Source: Alkalihalobacillus sp. TS-13
Lineage (GTDB): Bacteria > Bacillota > Bacilli > Bacillales > Fictibacillaceae
Reading direction: 5' to 3'
Assembly (NCBI RefSeq): GCF_019720915.1
Contig: NZ_JAHKSI010000001.1
Span: forward strand, 62,001 to 126,000
DNA length: 64,000 bases
Made by a program: the position numbers and the translations under genes. A model generated the notes under the pieces. That model searched no databases. It worked only from the letters and a program-made list of their open reading frames with translations, and was not told the DNA's origin. This document shows positions 43,647-51,986 of this stretch, piece after piece (within the stretch, counting starts at the first letter, position 1; the number at the start of each line of letters is the position of its first letter).

Positions 43647-46248
43647 AAAAAATGATTTTGCTTTGGACTTTGCATTTTTTACATATCTGAGGGAGTTCCA
43701 TGAAGAAAATCGTGGTCGAATCAGAAATCATTATAGGAACTTATCTAAGAAGTTTTTAGACTTTAATGACTCAAAAAATCCAAATGCATTTCTTCGAAAA
43801 CCACAATTTGAAGCGTTAGAGATGTACATTTTCTTAAAGGAATATTTGGATAATATGCAAGTTCATCAACTATTTGAAGATTGGTATTATAAAAAGAATA
43901 GATTTGAAAAAAGAAGTGACATAGGTTTCACAGAAGGTGAGCAAGGGACTTTATTTAGTGTTGATGTAGAGCAATATAAGAGCGTATTTTCTAGAATGAA
44001 AAAGTTTTCCCAAGAATATCCAAATTATATTTATGCTCTAACAATGGGAACAGGTAAAACTATATTAATGGCAACATGTATCTTCTATGAATTTTTGTTA
44101 GCTAATAAGTTTCCAAAAGATAAGAGATATTGTCACAATGCTTTAGTTTTTGCGCCGGATAAAACAGTTTTACAATCGTTGAAGGAAATTCAAACATTCG
44201 ATAGATCAAATGTGGTACCGCCTGAATATTTAAATTGGCTAAACACACATTTAAAAGTTTACTTTCTTGAGGATTCAGGGACTACATTAAATACAATTGA
44301 CCAGTCCAAATTTAATATCATCATCTCAAATACTCAAAAAATTATCTTAAAACGTCAACATAAGCAAAAAAGTAATGTTGATCAGCTTTTCAGTCTTTCA
44401 TCCTTTCAAAAGGGATCAGCTTATGATGATATATCAGATTTATATGGACTTGATCAACCAGAAGAAGAAGGCGAGTTAATCGACAATCAACGATTCTCAA
44501 AATTGACCAGACTTGAACAACTAGGTATATATGTTGATGAAGCGCATCACTCTTTTGGTAATGTACTTGCTAAGGATATGGGAACCAAAACAGCTAAAAC
44601 AAGTTTAAGACTAACAATAAATGAATTAGCGAAAGCATTAGTAAAATCAGGAACATCCGTTGTGGGATGTTATAATTACACAGGTACACCATATGCAGGC
44701 AAAGAAATTTTTCCTGAGGTTGTTTATGCGTACGGGTTAAAGGAAGCTATTGATAAAAAATACTTGAAAAATGTAACGGTTAATGGTTATACAGATCCTA
44801 AGTCAGAGGAGTTTTTACATCTTACTGTTAAAAGTTTCTGGGAAAACTATAAGGAAAATCGATATGAAGGCATGTTGCCAAAGCTTGCTATTTTTGCAAG
44901 TACTATAGATGAACTTCAGAATGAATTAAAGCCAGTATTAGAAGAAATATTAAATGAACTAAACATCTCAATTGATAAAATATTAGTGAATGTAGGTGAT
45001 GACAAGCTTACATCAAATGATGATATAAGAGAATTCAATAGGTTAGACACTCCACCATCCAACAAACAATTTATCCTCCTTGTGAATAAAGGTAGAGAAG
45101 GATGGAACTGTAGATCATTATTTGGGGTCGCATTGTTTAGAAAGCCAAAGTCAAAAATATTTGTTTTGCAAGCTACAATGAGATGTTTGAGAGCCATTGG
45201 TCCTATTCAAGAAAGGGCAAATGTGTATCTATCAGATGAAAATATGAAAATCCTTGAAGAAGAGTTAGAACAAAACTTTAGATTAAGCATTAATGACCTA
45301 ACTAAAAAAGATAATTCTAACAAACCTTATGAAATTAATTTAGTCCCACCACCAGTTAAAATACAAGTAAATAGAAAAAAGAAGCTGTATGAACTAAAAG
45401 AAAAAAGTGTTAATGAATCGATAGATTTTGAATTTGAAAAGTTAGATTTAGAAAAATATAAGCTAGTTCATACAGAACAAACCGGGCTAATATCAAATAA
45501 GTTAAATAGAAAGACCAGTCAAGATTTATCTGAATACCGAATAAAAAGAGAATTTAGTCAACTAACACTTGTTGCTGAGATTTCTAGGTATATAAACCGT
45601 TCATGTATAGAGATTGATAATATCTTATTAAATTCAAAACAAGGTTACGATGTGATACTAGAATATATAAATAATTATAATGACCTTTTATATGATTGGG
45701 TTATCCCAAAACTATTTAACACAATCTATTCATTAGAAAGCTATGATAAAAAAGAGATAAAAGAAATTGAACTTGTGAAGGAACCAGAAGATGGCAGTTA
45801 TAGAATAAGTGCAAACCCAAAATTAGTCGTCGAAATAAATGATAGTCAGTTTAAGGACTACATTAAAAAAAGTTTTCATCTTGATACCTATTGTTTCGAC
45901 TCTATTCCAGAAAGACGTTTTTTTGAAGAAATTATACGCCATCAGGAAATAAATAAAGTTTACTTCACAGGAATGCTAACTCATGGCCAATCAGATTTTT
46001 ATATACAGTATATTGATCCAGAATCTAATACAGTAAGAAGTTATTATCCAGACTTTCTAATTGAGAAACACGATGGAAAGATGCTGATTATTGAAGTTAA
46101 AGGTGATAATAAGATTGATGACCCAGTAGTTCAATCAAAAGAAAAAGCAGCTAGAGAGATAGCAAGCGCAAGCGAAATGGATTATAAAATTATTGCCGGT
46201 AGCCAAGTAATTAATGGTGGATCTATTTCAATTTTAAGTTCAAATTAA
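43639..46248 (+). CDS. Type III restriction enzyme subunit Res (DEAD-box helicase nuclease)
   Basis: 869-aa SF2 translocase. Walker A MGTGKT is at about residue 135, DEAH box VDEAHHSFG at about 299, and motif VI QATMRCLRAIG near residue 515. The C-terminal endonuclease shows YYPDFLIE and LIIEVKG (PD...E-x-K, about residues 803-820). With Mod it cuts unmodified DNA between two sites. Its coupling with Mod and with the UvrD-like gene upstream gives a three-gene unit, closed by a terminator at 46261. Confidence 0.92.
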   Translation: MAKKNDFALDFAFFTYLREFHEENRGRIRNHYRNLSKKFLDFNDSKNPNAFLRKPQFEALEMYIFLKEYLDNMQVHQLFEDWYYKKNRFEKRSDIGFTEGEQGTLFSVDVEQYKSVFSRMKKFSQEYPNYIYALTMGTGKTILMATCIFYEFLLANKFPKDKRYCHNALVFAPDKTVLQSLKEIQTFDRSNVVPPEYLNWLNTHLKVYFLEDSGTTLNTIDQSKFNIIISNTQKIILKRQHKQKSNVDQLFSLSSFQKGSAYDDISDLYGLDQPEEEGELIDNQRFSKLTRLEQLGIYVDEAHHSFGNVLAKDMGTKTAKTSLRLTINELAKALVKSGTSVVGCYNYTGTPYAGKEIFPEVVYAYGLKEAIDKKYLKNVTVNGYTDPKSEEFLHLTVKSFWENYKENRYEGMLPKLAIFASTIDELQNELKPVLEEILNELNISIDKILVNVGDDKLTSNDDIREFNRLDTPPSNKQFILLVNKGREGWNCRSLFGVALFRKPKSKIFVLQATMRCLRAIGPIQERANVYLSDENMKILEEELEQNFRLSINDLTKKDNSNKPYEINLVPPPVKIQVNRKKKLYELKEKSVNESIDFEFEKLDLEKYKLVHTEQTGLISNKLNRKTSQDLSEYRIKREFSQLTLVAEISRYINRSCIEIDNILLNSKQGYDVILEYINNYNDLLYDWVIPKLFNTIYSLESYDKKEIKEIELVKEPEDGSYRISANPKLVVEINDSQFKDYIKKSFHLDTYCFDSIPERRFFEEIIRHQEINKVYFTGMLTHGQSDFYIQYIDPESNTVRSYYPDFLIEKHDGKMLIIEVKGDNKIDDPVVQSKEKAAREIASASEMDYKIIAGSQVINGGSISILSSN

Positions 46249-46257
46249 CCTTAACTT

Positions 46258-46292
46258 TAAGCCCTATTCTAAAACTTTGAATAGGGCTCTTA
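46258..46292 (+). terminator. Terminator after res
   Basis: GCCCTATTC pairs with GAATAGGGC, followed by TCTTAAT. Confidence 0.65.
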
Positions 46293-46414
46293 ATATTGTT
46301 CAAATAATTTAATAGATTTGCTCTTATGGAAAAATACACAAAATTTTCGCCTTAAATTTTTTCATTGTTTCATGACATTGAAAAGAAAATTATGTAGAAC
46401 TTATTCTTTTTTTG

Positions 46415-46443
46415 TTGGATAAAAGTGGTAATATAAGTATAAA
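46415..46443 (+). promoter_or_regulatory. Putative promoter of the RloC-like gene
   Basis: TTGGAT, 17-base spacer, TATAAA, just before AGGGAGGGATAAC and the ATG at 46474. It implies expression apart from the mod-res unit. Confidence 0.5.
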
Positions 46444-46473
46444 TGATTATAACAAAAATTAGGGAGGGATAAC

Positions 46474-48582
46474 ATGGATATTAACTTAAGTAATTGTAAT
46501 AGTATTGAGAGCGGAACCATCTCAATTGTTGAAAACACTCTTAACATTAAATATGCAGTTAATGGGACAGGTAAATCTACTATTTCTAGAGCTATGGAGT
46601 CAGACATTTTCGATAGATTAAACTCAACAAATCAACTTTTAAACCTTAAACCTTTTAAGTATAGGAAGGACAAGGAAACAAATAACCCCAAAATTGAAGG
46701 GTTAGATTCTATAAACAGTATTTCAATTTTTAATGAGAACTATATAGATCAATATGTCTTTCTACAAGATGAACTCTTGAAAGATAGTTTCGAGGTTTTT
46801 ATTCATGATGAAAAATACGAAGAAGGTATGCAAAAAATTAATGAATATATAAAAGTGATTGGGGATACTTTTATAGACAATCATGAAATTGATAGTCTAA
46901 TGAATGATTTATTAGAGTTAAGTAATTGTTTTGGAAACTCAAAGGGACTAGCTAAATCAAGTAGTGTTTACAAAGGTATTGGATCAGGTAATAAGATTCA
47001 AAATATACCAGAAGGCTTAAATGTTTACAAAGATTTCTTGCAAAATAAACAAAATGTAAAATGGTTAAAGTGGCAGATGAGTGGTAATGAATATTTGGAG
47101 ATATCAAATATATGTCCATTTTGCACCAATACTGGGATAGAAGATAAAAAGGAAACTATATTAGCTGTTAAGAAAGAGTATAATTCTAAGCTAATTGAAC
47201 ACCTTAATAAAGTCATTGATGTTATACATAGATTAAGTTCCTATTTTACAGAAGATACCTACAATAAAATACTTGCGATTTCACAAAGCGTTGACGGTCT
47301 AAAAGACGAATATGAGAAATACCTATTGGATGTAAGAGATCAGATTAATATACTTTATAACAAGTTAGCAAAAATAAAAACCTTAGGGTTTCAAACTTTA
47401 AAAGATTTTAGCAAAGTTAAAGAGGTGGTGGAAGGTTATAAGATTGATATTGAGTATATTGGTCATATGAATACGGATACTACTTCTAAAAAAGTTGGTC
47501 ATATTAATGGATTATTAGAAAATATACTTGAAAAAGCAGGACAGTTACAAGGTGAAATAAATAAGCAGAAAAAACATATTGAGAAAACAATTAAAGAGTA
47601 CAATGATGAGATAAATAGTTTTTTACAATATGCAGGTTATAACTATCAGGTGAATTTAGAGGAGAATAACGAAGGGAACTATAAGCTGAAATTAAAACAT
47701 AATGAATTTGTAGAAGACCATATTACAAATGTAAAACTTCATCTAAGTTATGGTGAAAGAAACGCTTTTGCACTTGTGTTATTTATGTTTGAGGTAATTA
47801 AAAATAATCCGGATTTAATTATCCTGGATGATCCTATATCCTCTTTTGATAAAAATAAGAAGTACGCAATTATTGATATGTTGTTTAGAGGAGAAAAAAG
47901 TCTTAGAGGAAAAACCGTATTATTGTTAACACATGATTTTGATCCAATTGTTGATATGATTTATCATCTGCCGCATAAGTTTCAACCTGTACCAAAAGCA
48001 GCTTTTTTAGAAAATGTAAATGGAATCTTAACAGAAAAGTCAATTGAGAAAAAAGATGTTAAAACTTTTCTGGAAATAGTAAAAGAAAATATTTTTTTAC
48101 TTGATGAAGATATAAATAAATTAATTTATTTAAGAAGGTTGTTTGAAGTAAATGAAGATAAAGATGAGCCATATCAATTACTTTCCAATTTATTTAAAAA
48201 AAGGGAGATACCAGAATTTATAAACAACAGTATATCAAGACCTATGACTCCAGAAGAAATAGAAATTGGTACATCTATTATATCCGAATATATTCATAAT
48301 TTTAATTATGACTCTTTTTATAAAACGGTGGCAGATGTTCATAACTTAATCAGTCTTTATGAAAAGTCTTCAAACAATTATGAGAAACTGCAATTATATA
48401 GAATCATAAATATAGAAAATAGTAAAAATGATATTATAAGAAAGTTTGTAAATGAGACATATCATTTAGAGAATGATTATATGTATCAGTTAAATCCTTG
48501 TGAATATCAGGTTGTACCTCAATTTATTATTAACGAGTGTGATAAAGATGTTATTGATTTAAAACAAGCAATAACTGTATGA
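46474..48582 (+). CDS. RloC/PrrC-like ABC-type ATPase with CxxC zinc hook
   Basis: 702-aa AAA_13-type ATPase. Walker A is NGTGKST at about residue 30, the signature LSYGER at 425, Walker B LIILDDPISSFD at 448 and the H-loop LLTHD near 484. The inserted coiled-coil carries CPFC at about 213, like the zinc hook of RloC anticodon nucleases. The C-terminal region (about 560-702) is helical, with RKFVNETYHLENDY, but I cannot place the R-E-H nuclease triad with certainty. Such proteins sit beside restriction systems and can respond when these fail. Its own promoter and terminator suggest separate control. Confidence 0.8.
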   Translation: MDINLSNCNSIESGTISIVENTLNIKYAVNGTGKSTISRAMESDIFDRLNSTNQLLNLKPFKYRKDKETNNPKIEGLDSINSISIFNENYIDQYVFLQDELLKDSFEVFIHDEKYEEGMQKINEYIKVIGDTFIDNHEIDSLMNDLLELSNCFGNSKGLAKSSSVYKGIGSGNKIQNIPEGLNVYKDFLQNKQNVKWLKWQMSGNEYLEISNICPFCTNTGIEDKKETILAVKKEYNSKLIEHLNKVIDVIHRLSSYFTEDTYNKILAISQSVDGLKDEYEKYLLDVRDQINILYNKLAKIKTLGFQTLKDFSKVKEVVEGYKIDIEYIGHMNTDTTSKKVGHINGLLENILEKAGQLQGEINKQKKHIEKTIKEYNDEINSFLQYAGYNYQVNLEENNEGNYKLKLKHNEFVEDHITNVKLHLSYGERNAFALVLFMFEVIKNNPDLIILDDPISSFDKNKKYAIIDMLFRGEKSLRGKTVLLLTHDFDPIVDMIYHLPHKFQPVPKAAFLENVNGILTEKSIEKKDVKTFLEIVKENIFLLDEDINKLIYLRRLFEVNEDKDEPYQLLSNLFKKREIPEFINNSISRPMTPEEIEIGTSIISEYIHNFNYDSFYKTVADVHNLISLYEKSSNNYEKLQLYRIINIENSKNDIIRKFVNETYHLENDYMYQLNPCEYQVVPQFIINECDKDVIDLKQAITV

Positions 48583-48705
48583 CTACAATTATAATTATTT
48601 TTTTTAATATTTATTATTAGGTACTTATTTGTATTGGTGTAGATTTGTAATTTGTAAAGAAAATTATAAAAAGGATGAAAAATATACTTTGCAAAGGTGT
48701 GTAGT

Positions 48706-50133
48706 ATGAGTGAGACTTTAACGATTTCTAGAGTGAGAAATTATAATATTTTGGTAAAAGTAGATAGTAACTTAATTAATCCTACTAGAGTAAAATATCC
48801 TGTAGACTTGTTAACTAATAGTGAACTGACGCTACAAATAAATCAATTTATGTTAATATACGCCATCGGATCAATACAATCTAGAAGGTTTAATCCTTCA
48901 AATAGACAAAAATTTACTGATAAAGAAGATTTAATTGAAAAAATTAAGAATGATAAAGATTTTAAGGTGCAAATTGACAAAATTCGAAATCTATTAGGCT
49001 CAGAAACTTTAGGAAAAATATCTGAAGATTTTGGTGTTGGTATAGCGGTTCTAGTGGCAGATTATCTTTATGACATTGATTTAACGACTTTACATAGAAT
49101 TACAGAACATGGGAAAAGACCTGATATTAAATGTATGACGAGAAATGGAGATGAGTTAGTCGTTGAATCTAAGGGTTATTCAAACCTAAACAATTTAAGA
49201 GGCCAACTAAGTAACGCACAAATCCAAAAAAGATCAATCGTATCAGACATTCATGCAGTTTCTTTAACTTTATTGAGTCAAGATTCCATCTCAACAAATG
49301 AATTCATAGACCCACCTAGTCAACCTAATGAAAAGGACAAAGAATTGGTATTAAAAATACAAAGGGCTAAACATTATTCAGCGATTTTTAGTTTCATCGG
49401 TCAAAGTGAATTGAGTAAATATTTCTCTTATATGAAAAATAGACTAGAAGATACAGAGGATTTAAATATTCTAAATAAAAAAGAGAATCTATATTGGAAG
49501 ATTAAAAAAAATTATAGAGAGTATAGAATAGAAGGTGAAATCTATAAGGGAACATTAGAAAGGTTAAATGATGAGAAGCTGATTTTTTTAGGAATTGATC
49601 AGAATCTACTAACGTATGAGGGGTTTTATAACTTTCAAGAATATCCATCTGACTTTGAACACTACCAAAACGGAAAAGATTTCTTTTATATTTATAGGGA
49701 TGGAATTTGTGCAGGGGAACTTTTTATTGACGATTTTAAAGAAGATATTAATAAGATACATCACTTTCAAAAGAGGACTCGAATCTCTGATGTAGATGAT
49801 ATGAATATAATTTCTTTTGAAAAATTTATTGAATTTCTATTTATTGAAAATGGGTATGAAGTACAGAATTTTAAACAACATTATGAAGTGGGATTTGATT
49901 TCAAGATTTCAAAAAATAATAAATCTTATAAAGTTGAAATAAAACATCTTTCTCACAAAAATAAAAGGAGAAAATCCTATTATAATGACAAATCAGCAGC
50001 GGACATATTAATTACTAATGGTACTATAGAAAAGTCAGTAATATCAGAAAGAAATAATCCTATTATTATTGACAGAGCATATTTACAGGATATCTGCAAA
50101 AAGAACAGTTTATTAGAGCGTGTTATTAGGTAA
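48706..50133 (+). CDS. Protein with two PD-(D/E)XK nuclease-like domains
   Basis: 475-aa protein with an N-terminal nuclease core RPDIKC...LVVESKG (about residues 136-153) and a C-terminal Mrr-like core NGYEV...GFDFKI...YKVEIKH (about 385-412). The middle is beta-rich and may bind DNA or a ligand. I know no named family joining both in this order. The ATG at 48706 follows CAAAGGTG; the upstream GTG is less well placed. It lies alone between the RloC-like gene and DUF5677, so it may be a stand-alone effector or belong to the preceding ATPase. Confidence 0.7.
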   Translation: MSETLTISRVRNYNILVKVDSNLINPTRVKYPVDLLTNSELTLQINQFMLIYAIGSIQSRRFNPSNRQKFTDKEDLIEKIKNDKDFKVQIDKIRNLLGSETLGKISEDFGVGIAVLVADYLYDIDLTTLHRITEHGKRPDIKCMTRNGDELVVESKGYSNLNNLRGQLSNAQIQKRSIVSDIHAVSLTLLSQDSISTNEFIDPPSQPNEKDKELVLKIQRAKHYSAIFSFIGQSELSKYFSYMKNRLEDTEDLNILNKKENLYWKIKKNYREYRIEGEIYKGTLERLNDEKLIFLGIDQNLLTYEGFYNFQEYPSDFEHYQNGKDFFYIYRDGICAGELFIDDFKEDINKIHHFQKRTRISDVDDMNIISFEKFIEFLFIENGYEVQNFKQHYEVGFDFKISKNNKSYKVEIKHLSHKNKRRKSYYNDKSAADILITNGTIEKSVISERNNPIIIDRAYLQDICKKNSLLERVIR

Positions 50134-50162
50134 CTCTATAATATAACTTATCTTTAAAATAA

Positions 50163-50345
50163 TTTTGTGTATTTTTTGATGAGAAAAGAATTACTATTGA
50201 ACTAAATCGAATTGTTTTAAATAAGGAAACACCACTACATCAATCTATCTGCGATCACAATTCAAACTATTTAGCACCGGAAGCATTCTTATGTAATGTA
50301 TGGCAACCTCAACGTAAGTATGAGTATATCTACAAAGCAAATTAA
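50163..50345 (+). pseudogene. Gene fragment, 60 codons
   Basis: An open frame without start, reading ITIELNRIVLNKETPLH and ...CNVWQPQRKYEYIYKAN to the stop. It is probably the 3' end of a lost gene. It cannot be identified. The gap 50134-50623 also holds two terminators and nothing else I can name. Confidence 0.35.
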
Positions 50346-50359
50346 TTTAAGTTTTAACA

Positions 50360-50392
50360 AAAAAGGCATTGGAACATATCATCAATGCCTTT
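50360..50392 (+). terminator. Hairpin AAAGGCATTG...CAATGCCTTT
   Basis: Perfect 10-base arms with an 11-base loop behind the gene fragment at 50163. Confidence 0.6.
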
Positions 50393-50428
50393 AACGGAAG
50401 TCGAACAATACCAAGTGGTTTCACTTTT

Positions 50429-50463
50429 AATGAACTTAGTTGATGCTAAGTTCATTTTTCTTT
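50429..50463 (+). terminator. Hairpin AATGAACTTAG...CTAAGTTCATT with T-run
   Basis: Perfect 11-base arms with a 6-base loop followed by TTTCTTT. It is the stronger of two consecutive terminator-like hairpins. Confidence 0.7.
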
Positions 50464-50623
50464 ATGGAAAATCCATTTAACATTTGACTTTTAAAAAATA
50501 AAATTCTCAAATCGCTATACTCACTATTTCCTATTATTGTTAAAATAAAGAGAATAAACCCCTAAGCATTATTTGTGAAGGATGACATTAACATAAAAAG
50601 AAAAAGCTCCGGGAGGGAATTGT

Positions 50624-51472
50624 ATGGAAAAAGAAATAAAAAAGTTACAGAACCTATTAACAAAGTATATTGAGTTAAACAAGATGATTGTTGATCAACA
50701 GGCGATAGCTGTAGTCCTTTCTAAGAAAGTAGGTAATATTCCAGTATCCGATCTTGATTATGAAGAAGATTTTATTTTCTTTTGTTTCACAAAGTTCACT
50801 AAGTCAATGATTGCCATAGAGACGCTCATTGAATCAGACCTATATGAAGATGCTCTCAATCTTACCAGGAGCAACTATGAGTGTCTAATTAACGCTAAAG
50901 CGGTCACAAAGAGTGATGATATGTTAGATCAATTAATAGACTACAAGTTAGGATTGAATGGTGAAAAGAAATACCGACATGCATTTAGTAAAAAGGGTAA
51001 TCCAATTTATAATAAAGTGGTAAATATCCATACTTTAGAGGAAGATAATTTGATAAACATTAAAGGTATCGCTGACAAGGCAGAAGAAGAGGTCTCATAC
51101 AACAATGTGTATTCATTCCTAAGTGAAATCACACATTGTAACTTTCTTACATCAGGCTACTACAGGGAAGGTATCGACTACTCGTATTCAATGGTTAACG
51201 AAATAGCCTTAGTTAACACCCTCCTATGGAACGTATACTTCAACATAAAGTTCTATGGACTATTCATTGATGAAGAGGTATTTGATATAGAGGATTTAGA
51301 AAAACATGTTCTTAGTATTTTGTTGTCTGATACATTAAAAGTTGCAAAGATACTTGAAGATGAAGAGAAGCGTGTAGAAAATGAGGCGAAAAAGTTACAA
51401 GATCAGGATGAAATTGATCAAGCTAAGCAATACATCAATAGATTAGTCCTGCTACGAACACACATGAGGTAA
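50624..51472 (+). CDS. DUF5677 family protein
   Basis: 282-aa helical protein. The segment AIETLIESDLYEDALNLTRSNYE (residues about 67-89, quoted in part) resembles the conserved Leu-Arg-x-x-x-Glu core of DUF5677 proteins, and the end is a charged coiled coil (ILEDEEKRVENEAKKLQDQ). The function is unknown; such proteins often sit in accessory regions. The ATG at 50624 follows CCGGGAGGG. A terminator follows, so it is monocistronic. Confidence 0.65.
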   Translation: MEKEIKKLQNLLTKYIELNKMIVDQQAIAVVLSKKVGNIPVSDLDYEEDFIFFCFTKFTKSMIAIETLIESDLYEDALNLTRSNYECLINAKAVTKSDDMLDQLIDYKLGLNGEKKYRHAFSKKGNPIYNKVVNIHTLEEDNLINIKGIADKAEEEVSYNNVYSFLSEITHCNFLTSGYYREGIDYSYSMVNEIALVNTLLWNVYFNIKFYGLFIDEEVFDIEDLEKHVLSILLSDTLKVAKILEDEEKRVENEAKKLQDQDEIDQAKQYINRLVLLRTHMR

Positions 51473-51476
51473 ATTT

Positions 51477-51502
51477 AGAGAGAGAAGAAATCTCTCTTTT
51501 TT
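51477..51502 (+). terminator. Terminator after the DUF5677 gene
   Basis: AGAGAGA pairs with TCTCTCT, followed by TTTTTC. Confidence 0.65.
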
Positions 51503-51599
51503 CTACTGCAATCGGATAGTAACGAGTAAGACTCTATTACGGTAAGTTTAAAGAGAAAATAGTCAATCCAGAAAATCCTTGTTATAAATATAATCGGTT

Positions 51600-51812
51600 A
51601 TGGTTTTAGAGATAACCACATTAACAAAGCGACACTTAGATTTAGCTAAACATATACGATCATACGAAATAAAAGGGGTCCAATTAACTGTCGAGCATGA
51701 TAAAGAATTATTAGTTTTATCCAATAAGCAGGGTGATAAAGAGGTTCTACCACTCAATACAATTCATTCAAATCCATCTGGAGTATTTAAGACGATTGTT
51801 TCATTGATGTAA
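51600..51812 (+). CDS. Small hypothetical ORF, 70 aa
   Basis: A 70-codon frame with protein-like order (LTVEHDKELLVLSNKQGDKE) but no ribosome binding site before its ATG. It may be a remnant or a spurious frame. The gap between DUF5677 and McrB otherwise shows only an AT-rich leader before 51987. Confidence 0.3.
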   Translation: MVLEITTLTKRHLDLAKHIRSYEIKGVQLTVEHDKELLVLSNKQGDKEVLPLNTIHSNPSGVFKTIVSLM

Positions 51813-51986
51813 TTATTGTATTGAATAAAGAAAAAACTGGTTATGTAAAATAAATGAATCTTAGGAGTGCCATTAATCTGGGCTTCTTTTTTTTATGATT
51901 GTACAATTGATTGAATTTTGAAATAATAATGTTAGTTTACTTAGTATAAAAATAACTACTTTTGAAAAAGGAGGATTAACTTTCAT

